From Coenobita brevimanus (lineage: Eukaryota; Arthropoda; Malacostraca; Decapoda; Coenobitidae): 64,000 nt of DNA. The notes beneath the pieces are model-generated. The model ran no database searches and had not been told where the DNA came from. It worked only from the letters and a program-made list of their open reading frames with translations. Where the stretch lies: assembly GCA_032717465.1 (NCBI GenBank), contig JAVRFU010000166.1:186001-250000 (forward strand), read 5' to 3'. Shown piece after piece: positions 12,044-22,625 of this stretch (positions are counted from its first letter, which is position 1; every line of letters begins with the position of its first letter). A program made the translations under genes and the position numbers.

Positions 12044-12310
12044 TATCTATCTATCTGTCTATTGCCAGATGCCATAATCCCGTAAGGGGTGGCCATTTGA
12101 CTTTGAGTTATTTGTTTTACGGAGAGGGGCACTAACCCTCCACCAACCCACTTGCTGACGTAGGGAGCACGTATGATTTGGTTTTATGGTTACCACCCAG
12201 CGTTGTAAATGGTTTCTTGGCTTACAGGAAACCATTTGGCTTGTCACTCAGTGTAAAGCTACCTGTAAAGGAAAGAAAAGCAATAAGAAGTGACAGGAAA
12301 GATGGGAGAA
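12044..12310 (-). repeat. Family G interspersed repeat with GATA tail
   Basis: On the minus strand this non-coding unit ends in the same ~40 bases and GATA tail as LINE-A (complement here: ctatctgtctattgccagatgcc). Upstream it carries unrelated sequence, including 'gggttggtggagggttagtgcc' and 'aaaccatttacaac' type blocks. Other copies lie at 26860-27176, 27990-28150, 30240-30490 and 56485-56680, with scraps at 18500-18548 and 50445-50500. It could be a SINE or the 3' part of another LINE. Confidence 0.75.
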
Positions 12311-12390
12311 ATAGGAAGAGAGGAGGACAGGCACAGAAAAAGAATGATAAAGGCTAAGGAAGAAGTAGGCAGCACTACATAAGTGAGTGG

Positions 12391-13065
12391 ATGATGGTCG
12401 CCACCACCTACCACCATGTACTCACATTTTCCATTTCCTCATCATCCAACCTCGCTGTACATTCACTGACTTCACTTCTCTCGATGACCATAACTTTACT
12501 TTTCCCTACATTCACCTTTAAATTCCGTTTCTTACACACTCTCCAAAACTCGTCCACCAAGCCTTGCAGCTCCCCTTCATCTTTGCTTAACATCTGCAAA
12601 CAACAGTACAGGGAGCTTCCAGAGACTACCCTCTCTCACTAGGGTCACTCCAACATCCACTGCCCTACCTTGTATCTCTTTTATAACCTCATTCATGTAC
12701 AGATTGAACAACCATGGAGACACGACATCCCTGTTTCAACCCAACCTTCAAAGAGAAAAATTCACTCAGTTCATCATTCACATGCACTGCAGCCTTAGCA
12801 CCCTCATACATACTCTTCACAGCATTCAACACCTTCCCAGCTACTCAATATATTCATAATACTTTCCACAATCCTTGTCTATCCACCTTATCATATGCTT
12901 TCTCCAAATGCATAAAGGCCGCCTACAACTTCTTTCCCTTCTCTAGAAACTTTTCTACTAAAGATCTAAGAAGGAATATCTGATCTACACAACCTCTTCC
13001 ATTCCTAAAGCCTCCCTGTTCTTCTCCAACTAATTCCTCTGTTATTTCCTTAACTCCATCAGGTG
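12391..13065 (-). pseudogene. LINE-A reverse transcriptase fragment
   Basis: Minus-strand translation gives DEGELQGLVDEFWRVCKKRN, LKVNVGKSKVMVIERSEVSE and, upstream in broken frames, FKVGLKQG-type palm sequence (the GLKQG and NLYMNEVIKE region near 12690-12720). The catalytic FADD segment is lost to a small deletion just before SKDEGEL. The fragment is cut at ~13065, where a plus-strand endonuclease fragment begins. Confidence 0.8.
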
Positions 13066-13447
13066 CATGAGTGTGCGAAAGTGGATGTATGTGGAATAAC
13101 TGAAACTAAATGAAGAGGTGAGAGACAATGGGGGTATGGATGGGAAATATGAGCAGGAGTAGGTGAGAATGAGAGGGCAAAAGAAGGAGTGTGTATTGTT
13201 GTGAGTAAAAGATTGAAGAAGAACATAAGAGAGTACGGATCAGTTGGCTCAAAGATTGTGTGGGTTAGATTGAATGTTGGAATACAAATGTGGGCAATTG
13301 TGTGTGTGTATGCGCCAATGCAAGATCGTGCAAGCAGAGTGAGAGAAGAGTTCTGGACAAATGTGGAAGTGTGCATGGAAAAGTTTGGAAGGAATGAGAG
13401 AGTGTTTTTGATTGGTAATATGAAAGAGGTAAACAGTCATCACTCAA
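13066..13447 (+). pseudogene. LINE endonuclease fragment
   Basis: Broken frames encode CAKVDVCGITETK (endonuclease start), GVCIVVSKRLKKNIREYG, KIVWVRLNVG, CVYAPMQD and RVFLIGNMKEV, where families normally have GDMNA. The order matches an AP-type LINE endonuclease, but it diverges from the copy at 517 and may belong to LINE-C or LINE-B. It stops mid-domain. The segment 13448-13660 shows no recognisable feature. Confidence 0.7.
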
Positions 13448-13662
13448 AGGATGAATAATAAATTGACAGATGATAGGAGCAAACCACAAATATTACTCTA
13501 CAGTAGTAATGTACCTCTTTTTATTAAATTTCAAATGTATGTTGCTGCTAGTATGTACAGAGCCAATAGCTCTTAAAATATTTCATTTCATTTTGAGAGT
13601 GTGGGGACCTCATAGTCAGTGTGATGTACTAAAAAGTGCTAAAGTTCATCCTTACTCTACAG

Positions 13663-13805
13663 GTGTCTAGCCAGGGAGCACTCAATTGCAACAGCAGCAG
13701 TCAAGATGTGCTCAATGCTGATTCAAGGTCAAGGAGTATTTAGTGCAGTGTGGTGGGGCCTGCAGGGTGTACGGTATATGGAGAAGGTTGGAGGGCAGTG
13801 TGGAG
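13663..13805 (+). CDS. Exon-like segment 1 (possible host gene)
   Basis: A 143-base segment lies between 'ttactctacag' (acceptor) and 'G|gtaagc' (donor). One frame is open throughout (47 codons; contains KMCSMLIQGQGVFSAVWWGL and YMEKVGGQC) and it starts and ends in phase 1. No transposon signature is seen and the protein is not recognised. The next exon-like segment (15113-15262) has a matching phase. It could be a genuine internal exon of an interrupted host gene, or chance. Confidence 0.35.
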
Positions 13806-13949
13806 GTAAGCAAACTATATGTTGTATTCCATCAGCTAATGAGACTTTCTAGCATCTCTTCCTTACCATAATATTCTCATATAATATTTGTCTTTTTATT
13901 TATTTTTTTGTGGACTAATAATGCATAAATAGCACACAGGAGATTGGTA

Positions 13950-14034
13950 ACCTGTTCAGTCTGAGGACATCTTTTATTCTTGTGACTGCAAGACAGATAT
14001 ACTCAAGAAAATTCCCAAGTAATGAAGGGGTTAA
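13950..14034. repeat. Short piggyBac-like MITE remnant
   Basis: The left part (aacctgttcagtctgaggac) resembles the left end of the element at 61307 (aaccccttcagtatgaggac). The right end reads tgaaggggttaa, its inverted complement with a TTAA. The two ends are ~80 bases apart. The left TTAA is degraded. Confidence 0.45.
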
Positions 14035-14264
14035 TGAAAACTATATCAAGCTCTTCCAGTTCAAAAAGTCATCCTTAGCTGAATGTAGTTTTATAGAGGC
14101 AGCAATAATAGAATTTATTAAATTCCCTTGGCTGACTTTCATAACATGCCGTTTGTGGAAATTGACTGGTAAGGAAGAGGTGTGAGTTAGCCTTCTACAC
14201 TGATGAGAATGTAGCTTTTATTTATTTTTAAGGGGAAGGAGGGAGGATGATGAGCAGATAAACA
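14013..14264. repeat. Direct repeat, copy 2
   Basis: This is nearly identical to bases 1-252 (about two substitutions). After it, 14265-15112 is AT-rich with an A-run at 14280 and a GAT-rich patch near 15020-15075. Small frames exist but nothing is recognisable. Confidence 0.9.
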
Positions 14265-15112
14265 TTAAAAAATAGAGCATTAAAAAAAAAAAAAATGCTT
14301 GGCACATATGTCTTTTTTGTTTTCACAATTGTACAGTAAGGCACAATGAGAATACTGTATCACATCCTGTCAGCAATCCCAAAAATGCAGGGCTGAAGTC
14401 TTTAATGGCTTTGGAGGTATCTTAATACCTTTTCCCTACCAGTTTACTCTGTTTATTACACCTCAGTACCAGTATCCTTTTGGCTCTTATTAATACAACC
14501 TGTGGCAGCTTTCCATGCTGTTCAATTTCTAACAGTCTAAATAAAAATACAGTATGCTGTAGATGATGCCCCTGAGCTAAAGAAGTAAAGGCAGTTTCAT
14601 TTTTTTCAGTTACAAGTTTAGCTTGATAGTTTGTATCTTCTCTATATTCCAAGCTTACTCACTTTTTTATGCATGCCAAGAGTACTGTACAGGTAGTTTG
14701 GTGATCATTAAGCAGATCATCATTTTGCAGAATTTTTCCCCAACCGAAGATTGAGGTGAAGATTTTTTCTGATTTTTTCTTTGTTCTTCCATGCTTGATG
14801 TTTTTTCCCATTGGTAGGCAATTTTCCCAGTTCTTGCATAATTTTGTTGATAAGTACTTATGAACAGTGCACAAAATATACTTTTTGTGGGGTGGATTAC
14901 TTTTGAAAGCATGGGTGATGTGTGATTGTCTCATTAATTACTCTTACTTTTGTGCATTCTTTTTATTTGTCTATGGATCCTACCTCATTTCGTATGTGAA
15001 AATTAAGTTTGGATTATGATAATGATGATGAAAAATGGGAATTAGGTATTGGAAAATGTTGATGATGATGATTTATGCACTTCCAGTCTCCAATGATTTT
15101 GTTATTTTGCAG

Positions 15113-15262
15113 TGGACTACAGCCAGCTAGCATCAGAAGTCATCAGCATCACCTCCAACAAACCAGAGTTGTTGTGGCAATGCAGTGCCCTCATCAACCT
15201 CCTACCGTACCAGAGGGTCATTTGGGCATTTTTATTTTTCATCCATCAAGTTGTGAGATGTG
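15113..15262 (+). CDS. Exon-like segment 2 (possible host gene)
   Basis: A 150-base segment lies between 'gttattttgcag' and 'G|gtaggt'. It is open in the frame that continues from 13663-13805 (DYSQLASEVISITSNKPELL, INLLPYQRVIWAFLFFIHQ). The two together give ~97 residues without a stop. The helical, Leu-rich character could suit a HEAT/armadillo-type protein, but I do not recognise it. LINE-B sequence begins ~20 bases after the donor. Confidence 0.35.
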
Positions 15263-15284
15263 GTAGGTTCCTTTTTATCAGAAC

Positions 15285-15712
15285 ATGGAGTAGTGAGACC
15301 TGGGCAATAAAGGAACAGGATATTCACAAGCTCAAACATACAGAAATGACAATGGTTAGGTGGATGTGCACTGGGTCCCTGAGTGCAAGGTAGGTTTATG
15401 ATGGATGAGTTGAGAGGTAGGATGGGATGGGGGTGTATTGGTGTTGTGATGAGAAGTAGATTGAGATGGTTTGGGCATGTGGAGTGGGTGGGGTATGATA
15501 ATTGGATGAAGAAAGTGAAAAGTGTTAATGGTGGGGGCATGGTAGTAAGTGGTAGACTGAGAAAGACCTGGGACAAGGTCATTGAGTGTGACCTCAGGGT
15601 GAAGGGACTAAATGAGGAAGCTGCCAGAGATCGAGCAGCATGGAGAGCCACCATTAGGTGACCAAGGCCGACGCATGCAAGCATGTTGGAGCCGTCAGAA
15701 ATGAAATGATGG
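15285..15712 (+). pseudogene. LINE-B C-terminal fragment
   Basis: Starting at SSETWAIKEQD, the frame runs through RWMCTGSLSAR, shifts, then encodes ELRGRMGWGCIGVVMRSRLR, WFGHVE, RLRKTWDKVIECDLRVKGLN and RAAWRATIR. It ends in the family 3' end 'accaaggccgacgcatgcaa...ttggagcc'. The same 3' end recurs at 31930, 32916-32998 (reverse), 41880 and 58200. The copy is truncated at its 5' end. Confidence 0.85.
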
Positions 15713-15737
15713 ATCTCCTTTTGCCACATATTTTTAA

Positions 15738-15833
<96 letters not shown>

Positions 15834-15879
15834 TGATCACAATGATGGTTTTTAAAGGAAAATAGTTGTGGAAGGAGAT

Positions 15880-17105
15880 AAGCTCAGGGGGGATTTTACA
15901 TGTTTTCCTCAGGTAAGTGCTGTTTTTCCATTAATAGTGATGAGAGAGAGATTGTGAAACCAGTTATTGTAGAACTTATCTGTGCTTTTAAATCTTACTT
16001 TCCTGACACATGTGAGATATCTGTACAGCTGGATTGGGTTAGAAATCCATTCCTCCTATCAGAATATAATATAAAGAAGCTTCCCATTTGCCTTCAGGAA
16101 ACACTGTTAGAAATGTGTTCAGACCGTGGCCGCCAGCTGGAATTTGAAAGCTCAACCCTCACACAGTTTTGGAGCCGTGTAAAGGAGCAGCAGCCTGACC
16201 TAGGGAAGAAGGCTCTGGAAAACCTTTAGTCCTTTGGGTCTACCTACCTTTGTGAAGCATCTTTCTCTGCAATGAGCATTATCAAGGCAAAACAGAGAAA
16301 CAAACTACACTCAACCCTCGGCTATCACTCCCAATTGGTCCCGCTATGGCTGCGCTATGGCCGAAACCGTGATAGCCGAATTGAAGAACTTATGGTAATA
16401 ATTCTAATTGGTGCCATGACCTCAATATTTACCCCTAAGATACCTTTTGTGTACCACATATTAATAAATAATAGTCTAAAAATGAGCATGTTTTATGATG
16501 TGATCACGATTCTTATAAATACCCCTCACAGTTGATTCATTGATGTTGTGTTTCTTCCCCACACTTCGCTTGGTCTCACCATTCTCTATAAGTTTCACAT
16601 TTCCAGTTTATCTGCATAACTTAGGTTCTTCCTCTTCTTTACTTCCCTGCCAGGTGCCGCAGCATTATGTTGGGTGATGGTAGGGGGATGGGGAGGGGGT
16701 ACGTTGGCCATGGTCCTATCATAAAAAAGTTATTGTTCCTGCTATCAATGTTCACGGTCTGAGGGCGCACACTTGAATGGTTTGGCGGGCAGGAGACTTG
16801 GTCAGGCAGCCAATCAGTGCTCGGCTGGCGCTGATGTCACACGACCAATCACGGAGTGAAGCTTTTGTTGGCTGGGTGGAGCACTGGAGCCTGGCCTTTT
16901 TGAAATTTTCGAACATTTGCGGTGCGTGATAGCAGGCATTTAGTGCGTGATAAAGGTATTTGGGTAGTTTTTTTATATAGGCTTGATAGCGAGATACGCT
17001 ATAGCGGAACCCGTGATAGCCAAGGGTTGAGTGTAAATGTAAACCTGGAACAAAGCCTGGCCACTGCAGTAGCCTCTTAACCACCCAGTATGGCAAAAAT
17101 CATCA
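15880..17105 (+). pseudogene. hAT-family transposase C-terminus (ZBED5/FAM200-like), split by a MITE
   Basis: The frame from ~15900 encodes DWVRNPFLLSEYN, LQETLLEMCSDRG, TQFWSRVKEQQPDLGKKALE, a TAG at 16227, then FGSTYLCEASFSAMSIIKAK and QRNKL. This order matches the C-terminal core and dimerisation region of hAT transposases of the ZBED5/SCAND3 type. The reading resumes after the MITE (17034) as NVNLEQSLATAVAS. The catalytic N-terminal parts are absent. There are at least two stops plus one insertion, so it is non-functional. Confidence 0.8.
16310..17033. mobile_element. 724-bp MITE with TA target duplication
   Basis: The left end cactcaaccctcggctatca and the right end (complement of tgatagccaagggttgagtg) form 21-bp inverted repeats with one mismatch. 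They are flanked by TA at 16308-16309 and 17034-17035. The motif gtgatagc recurs several times near both ends in both orientations. There is no coding frame, so it is presumably mobilised by a pogo/Tigger or mariner transposase. Confidence 0.88.
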
Positions 17106-17257
17106 GTTAATATCAGCCCCACATTTCACATTGAGTTGTACAGTAAATACTTTTCAAGCATTTTTATGTTATATTGTTAGTCTTTTTCCATTACTCTTCT
17201 GAATAACAGTTTATTGTCCAGCAGTCAAACTATGCGGACTTTTAATATAATTTGCAT

Positions 17258-17460
17258 TGGGTAGCAACCGTGGGTCAGTGGGTTAGAGCACTCTGACTGA
17301 AGGGTCAGAGGTTCGACTCCACCCAAGGGTCTCTGGTAGACATCAGGAAAGGCATCCGGTCATAAAGTGCTACACGCTCCAAAATCAGAATCCTCTACCT
17401 AGGGGCAACACCTTAGCCCTTATCAAAAAAGGGAGACACAGCGTTTAGATAAAAAGAATG
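17258..17460 (+). repeat. tRNA-derived SINE
   Basis: The first ~75 bases fold as a tRNA-like head. Box A is TGGGTCAGTGG (17271), the anticodon arm is ctctga-ctgaagg-gtcagag (anticodon GAA, phenylalanine-like) and box B is GGTTCGACTCC (17310). The body includes 'aggaaaggcatccggtcata', a block often found in RTE-linked SINE tails. It ends in an A/G-rich stretch near 17455. The box A and B elements would give internal RNA polymerase III promotion. Confidence 0.75.
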
Positions 17461-17471
17461 TCCTTCCAAAT

Positions 17472-17702
17472 ATTGAGCCTAGTGGTTTAGTGGGTAATTA
17501 AGGCGCTCCAATCGGATTGAGCTGGTGTTGGTTTATATGTAAGGGATGGTTGGGGTTTATTGCTCATGTAATGCCGCCCAGGGATGAGTGAGGCTCGTCA
17601 CTCTCATCTTAAATGCCAGGACCAACTTGCCTAGCCCTGGCCTCCTATGTCCCTCATGGGGCAACACAGGATTAGATGATGATGATGATGATGATGATGA
17701 TC
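17472..17702 (+). repeat. SINE family 2, GATGAT tail
   Basis: The head 'TGGTTTAGTGGGTAATTAAG...ctccaatcggattgag' is tRNA-like (box A good, box B decayed to ggtttatat). The body reads 'atgccgcccagggatgagtg' and 'ccaacttgcctagccctggc', ending 'ggattagatgatgatgatg'. Other copies are at 18287-18495 (minus), 42968-43125, 43998-44085 and 54255-54310. Confidence 0.75.
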
Positions 17703-18240
17703 ACTCATGGGGATACTTAATGGTAGAAGGTTTCAAGGGATACAATAAGCAAAAAAGTTTGGACAACACTGCTCTAGACTTATCTCTGTCACTGTCACCT
17801 TTTTGAACTTTCACATCTTCATCTTTTTGAACTTTCACAGGTCGTTTTGACAACTTGGTGAGGCATGACCTGTGATACTTAGCCCCTGTTGCTATCAAAT
17901 CTCCAGCTGGTATCATTGCCAGAAGTGATTCTTCTTTCAGTGTGTGAGTGCATTCTTTCACCTTGTGATGCACCTCAAGTGTAGTCACATCATGTAAGCC
18001 CTCTTTAGTGTTGGCAGGCTCTTCACATGTGAAACAAAGATTTGAGATTTCCTTATTTGCCTTCTGACTGTAACATGAAGCATCTTACCTGGATCTGGTA
18101 TATTTGTGAGGGCCATTTGTTTCAGATGCTGACTTCCTTTTCTGTATGGCACAGTTAACTCTATCTGTGGAAAAGTTTCTTCTGCATGACTATTGCCATA
18201 CAGCATTGTGAGCTATATGTGTCCTTGCAATTCCTGTATT
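17703..18240 (-). pseudogene. Fragment of a transposon-associated zinc-binding protein N-terminus
   Basis: Across one frameshift, the minus strand encodes PYRKGSQHLKQMALTNIPDP, then CFTCEEPANTKEGLHDVTTL, VHHKVKECTHTLKEESLLAM and GAKYHRSCLTKLSKR. The spaced Cys/His pairs (CFTC, HH, C, YHRSC) resemble the N-terminus of the large protein at 3350-7549 (YHRKC), and I infer a related transposon family. A SINE abuts the 3' side. No intact gene is present. Confidence 0.5.
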
Positions 18241-18286
18241 ATCTTCATTTAACTTAGATTTCCAGAGAATATATCTGGTTCATTTG

Positions 18287-18495
18287 TTCATTTATCATCC
18301 AATCCTACGTTGCCCCATGAGGAGCGTAGGAGGCCGGGGCTAGGCAAGTTGTTCCTGACATTTAAGATGAGCGTGACCAGCCTCACTCATCCCTGAGTGG
18401 CATTACATGAGCAGTAAACCTCAACCATTCCTTGGATATAAACCTTCACCGGCTCAATCCGATTGGAGTGCTGTAATTACCCACTAAACCAGCAG
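18287..18495 (-). repeat. SINE family 2, reverse copy
   Basis: This is the reverse complement of the 17472 copy, including the tRNA-like head (ccactaaaccagc at the right edge) and the 'cctagccccggcctcctacg' body. A family G scrap follows to ~18548. Confidence 0.75.
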
Positions 18496-18549
18496 GCACC
18501 AAAATTTGGTTATAAGGTTACCACTCAGCGTAGTAAATGGTTTCCTGGT

Positions 18550-19640
18550 GTTCTGGTACGTCCCCTATTTTTATAAACTGACTTAGAGTTTCTGCAAACA
18601 AAGTACTGTATACTGAAATTCACTACTTTTTCCAGGCTTTTGGGAAGCCAGTGGTCTGGTTGATGATTCATTTCTTTTATCCAAATGGCACAGAGTGTCC
18701 AGTCACTTTTTCTTTAGAGCAGGTTGCCATGGTGTGAACTTTACACCTGCTCTAGCAAACCATTAGCACCTTGTTAACATCTGCATGCAGCATGGCTCAT
18801 CAGCAGAAACTCAATCTTGACATAAGACAACAAATCGGCCATTATTCATCAAATATAAATATGCACATGACATGGTGTTAATTCTACATCTACACCTTGT
18901 ATGCATGCTGCACCATCACCAGATAAACAGATCTGAAAATTTAAAAAGAAAAATGTCAGTTTAACCCTATCACATGTATAATATGCATATACAGTATAAT
19001 GGTATTAACTGCACCTGCTATTCAAAACAACCAAAACCACCAGAAAAGCAAACTTGAAAACTATAAATCAGTTTAGCTCCATAAAGAGATTTATAATTTG
19101 TTTGTGAGCATTGGTGCCGAAACTCACTCAGAGTTCAAATATGTGCTGTGTCCATAGAGATAGTTTTTGGCCCTGTGGAAAATTTTGTTCCTTTCATGAT
19201 ATAGAACAACTGTGCCAAAATCATGCTTTTCACAGAAAGTGCACGATTGGTCTGATATATCAGACTAAGACCTTCCATTATTCACAATATCACTGCTTTA
19301 CCCCCAGATGCTTTCAACATTTTGTCTGCTACACCTTACACACCCACAGTTTTACCTGTTTCTATCTTATCACTTGCTTTAGTACAGTCTTAAGATGTGT
19401 CATTGGTGCAATATTGTCAAATCCAGTCAGTAATTATGCCATGCTACCTCATAAACAAATCCTCAAACTGAGGTTGGCTGTAGAATGGCTCATACGTTCA
19501 GTGGATTGGAAGCTATAACAGGTACCCCATTTGTCTAGCTATCTATATTGCCAGTACCCTATCTATTTTCCTGTCAATCAATTCACACACACCTTAATCT
19601 TGGAAGGGATGGCCACAGTTAAGGTACCCAAACCAGGTAA
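18550..19640. other. No recognisable feature
   Basis: AT-rich sequence. A 135-codon plus-strand frame at 19111-19518 has Cys/His/Phe-rich composition with no family signature and no splice context that I trust. I therefore do not call a gene. Confidence 0.6.
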
Positions 19641-20190
19641 TTACTTTATATATATATAGATAGATAGATAGATAGATAGATAATCAGTGGAGGAAGGAAA
19701 AACAAAAGAAAAAAAAAAAAGTCCATGTGCTTATAGGCCCTGGTGAGAGAGGATAGTGTTTGGAAACTCCCTGTACTGTTGTTTGCAGATGATATTGTGT
19801 TGTTGAGTGAAGACGAAGGGGAGCTGCAAGGCTTGGTGGATGAGTTTGGGAGAGTGTGTAAGAAACGGAATCTAAAGGTGAATATAGGGAAGAGTAAAGT
19901 GATGGTCTTTGAGAGAGGTGAAGTCAGTGAATGTACAGTGAGGATGGATGGTGAGGAATTGGAAAATGTGAGTACGTTTAAGTACTTGGGTAGTGTGATG
20001 AGTAAGGATGGAGGTTTGGAGGGTGAAGTGGTTGAAAGGGTACAGCAGGGAAAGAGAGGTTGCTGGTTCTTTGAGAGCAGTGATAAGAAACAGGGAAGTG
20101 AGCATGGAAGTGAAAAAGTTACTACACTGTATATCTCTTTATAGACAGACAGATACTTATAGATAGGTAGATAGATAGATGGATAGATAA
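19640..20190 (+). pseudogene. LINE-A RT palm fragment enclosed by GATA repeats
   Basis: The frame 19743-20144 encodes VWKLPVLLFADDIVLLSEDE (catalytic FADD intact), DEFGRVCKKRNLKVNIGKSK, FKYLGSVMSKDGGLEGEVVE, then degrades at SSDKKQGSEHGSEK. TATA/GATA runs lie on both sides (19647-19683 and ~20133-20190). The fragment covers only the RT motif C to thumb region. Confidence 0.85.
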
Positions 20191-20216
20191 ACACTATACA
20201 ATGTGCTGATATGTTG

Positions 20217-20561
20217 CAGGGAATTTATGTAACCAGTGACTTCATGAAGTCCTTTGGGGAATTCGTGAAATGAGTGTAAATTAGGATGGGTTAATGTTAG
20301 GTTGATATAGGCTGCAGTTAGGTTAGGCTGGAATAATCCAAGTTTGGTAAGTTAATTCAGATGAACACTTAAAAGTAACTTAGTATTTATATAAATTAAC
20401 GTAACCTAACCTATTGTAAGTAACCTAACCTAACCCTTAGATTATCCCAGCCTAACCAAACCGCAGCCTAAATTAACGTTACTTAAATTAACGCATCCTA
20501 ATTTAAACTCATTTCACGAAATTGGGGATTTCATGAACTCACTGGTTACACAAGTTCCCTG
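20217..20561. mobile_element. MITE with ~80-bp inverted repeats and TTAGG-like core
   Basis: The left arm cagggaatttatgtaaccag...gtgaaatgagtgtaaattag mirrors the right arm (complement of ctaatttaaactcatttcac...ctggttacacaagttccctg). The centre holds 'gttaggttgata', 'aacctaacctattg' and 'taacctaacctaaccc'. No clear target duplication and no coding content were found. Confidence 0.8.
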
Positions 20562-20869
20562 TAGCATGTATAATGCCAAAATATTTATTATTCTCACATA
20601 CAGTATGCGCTGTTTCTATTAACCGCAGTTTTATCTTATAATAATAATTAAACGGACATTAGATAAGACCGTGAGAAAAACGAAAAAGCTACGTTATGCA
20701 GTGAAGCAACTTAAACGATGTTCCTACTCTTGGCTAAACGTATCCCGTATAATTCGTAGATCTAGGCAGAAAAAAAATCATAATCTTATATATACTTTTG
20801 TATTATACATGTATACATAGAACAGCACTGACAGAGAAAGCAAGAATAATAATTGAGGCAAGGAGTGCT

Positions 20870-21235
20870 GGTGTTTCAATATGGCGACCGTAAGGCACAT
20901 ATTCGCCCCGCCATTTCGTGGGACTCCAGCGGCTGGCGGGGGTCAATTGCGCTAATTTCAAATCTACCCGTACATTAAATATAACTAATATATTGAATAA
21001 AGAATTAGCAGGAGAGATTACATAATTTTTCTGAATAGTTATTTAGGTATAGTTAAACGATTGGAGATATTGTTGAACTGCACGATTTGTTTAAAAATCT
21101 CTTGTCGTCCTACGTCATGGGCGCCATGATAGGGAGATGATAACGGACTTATACACAGCTCCATATCGCTGGTATACGCCTTTTAAAGCTGATATTAGCA
21201 CCTGTACCTATTACGGACGTCCTGGTGAGTAAATG
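20870..21235 (+). promoter_or_regulatory. Candidate promoter / first-exon region
   Basis: A CpG-bearing island stands out in AT-rich surroundings. It contains YY1-like cores (atatggcgacc, ccgccatttcg), a CRE/ATF-like 'tacgtca' next to 'tgggcgccatgata', and a consensus donor 'cctg|gtgagtaaatg' at ~21223. It has no long frame. It could be the start of a host or non-coding transcript; this rests on motifs only. Confidence 0.3.
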
Positions 21236-22625
21236 TATGGTGTTTAATTTGTGTAATATCGTGAGATGTGTCGAGAACTGGATGATGGAAATTCAGGCGT
21301 TTCCCAGGGGTGGCTACCTGGCGTGCCATAGTATGTACGTATATTATTTGGCGATGGAGAGGGACGCCAGTATGATTTGACGCTGATATATTAACGAAAA
21401 ATATGTCCCTAGTTATTAAGACGTGCCACAATCCCCTCAATGACCCCTAAATGTAGGCTGGTGTACGGCACAAGGACAGCTGTGGCCGGCAGATCATCTC
21501 AGTATTTTATGATACGTAAGTAATCTGCCAATAATTAGTTTCAAGATAAAAATAAGAAATAAATCATTGGAGAGGAAGAGTGAAATCTTGGGGGTGATTT
21601 TGGGGTGATTTAGGGGTTGAAAGCTGGTGATTGGGGTTGAATTTTGTGGCCTATGGTTCTTAAAAAAAAAAAAAAAATGATGTTGCTCCTTGGCTAGTGA
21701 ATGGTTATCGTATAATGCCAAGACAACAATGTAGCCCCAAGCCTGTACACTGCTAATGGGGCAGTGAATCAAAATAATAAAAGTTAGGTTGTGTCTGTAT
21801 GTTCGTATACAAGCTGTCAGCCCAATTATTTTTCTGTTTGGGTGAGGGTAAGACCAGGGATTGTCAAACAAATACCAAACAAAAATTTTGGTGATTGTGT
21901 GCAATGGAACAGTGTGACATTGTTGGTAATTGCAACTCATAACCATGAAAATCATTGCTTTGTTTCCTTTGTGAGAACAGTAATTATACTGACCCAATTC
22001 TTTTTACATTTTTTAGGGTAATTGCAGAGAGTGTTTGAAAAATTAAAAATGTTGATGATTTTGCACAATGTGACTGCACAATATTGTTAAAAATCATGAT
22101 ACATGAGCCTGCTGGAGTAATTTTTGTGGCTTTGGTGAGGTTAGGTCATTGTGGGCTGAATAACAGTGTGAAAACAGAGATAATGGTATTTGCAAACATG
22201 TTGTGATGGAAAGGCTATTAATTAAATATTTGCAGGCAAGCTCTGGTGATTTGTTAATGTATGGGTGGATGGATGAATGAATTTATTTATCCACAATGAA
22301 GCTATCCCCTTTATATCACAGCATAAAATTGCACTTTGCCCTTGCTGATGGGTTTTATGATGTAATGGTTGGGTTTTATGATGTAATGGTTTTTATTTGT
22401 AGCTGCAATGGCTTTTCGTTTCAGATTATACGATGGTGAGGGCTCGTTAAGGGTGATGAAGGGTGCCATCAAAGTACGTGGTTGGATTTACGATGCTAAC
22501 ACTGCATGCAGTCGTGTACGTCAACTGCCCTGATGAGCCACATGTCTATCTATCCATCTGTTGGGGTGAGTAATATTTTATCTTTACATGGTAAATGGTT
22601 TTCATTACAGTAATACATCAATATA
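21236..22625. other. No confident feature
   Basis: The sequence contains an A-run at 21661-21677 and a short duplicated 'gggttttatgatgtaatgg' at ~22351-22390. An acceptor-like 'cgtttcag' at ~22425 is followed by 35 open codons and a stop. A similar acceptor-plus-context recurs near 29847, so I treat both as pieces of one interspersed repeat rather than exons. Confidence 0.45.

Noticed and set aside
17258..17335. Functional tRNA-Phe gene
   Set aside because: The internal promoter boxes and anticodon arm are good, but the acceptor stem does not pair and the unit continues into a SINE body, so it is called a SINE.
19111..19518. 135-codon frame rich in Cys, His and Phe
   Set aside because: No family motif, no splice or promoter evidence, and ordinary AT-rich background can produce it.
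22426..22566. Possible exon after 'cgtttcag' (LYDGEGSLRVMKGAIK then stop)
   Set aside because: The acceptor and its upstream context recur near 29847 with unrelated downstream codons, indicating a dispersed repeat; the frame is short and stopped.
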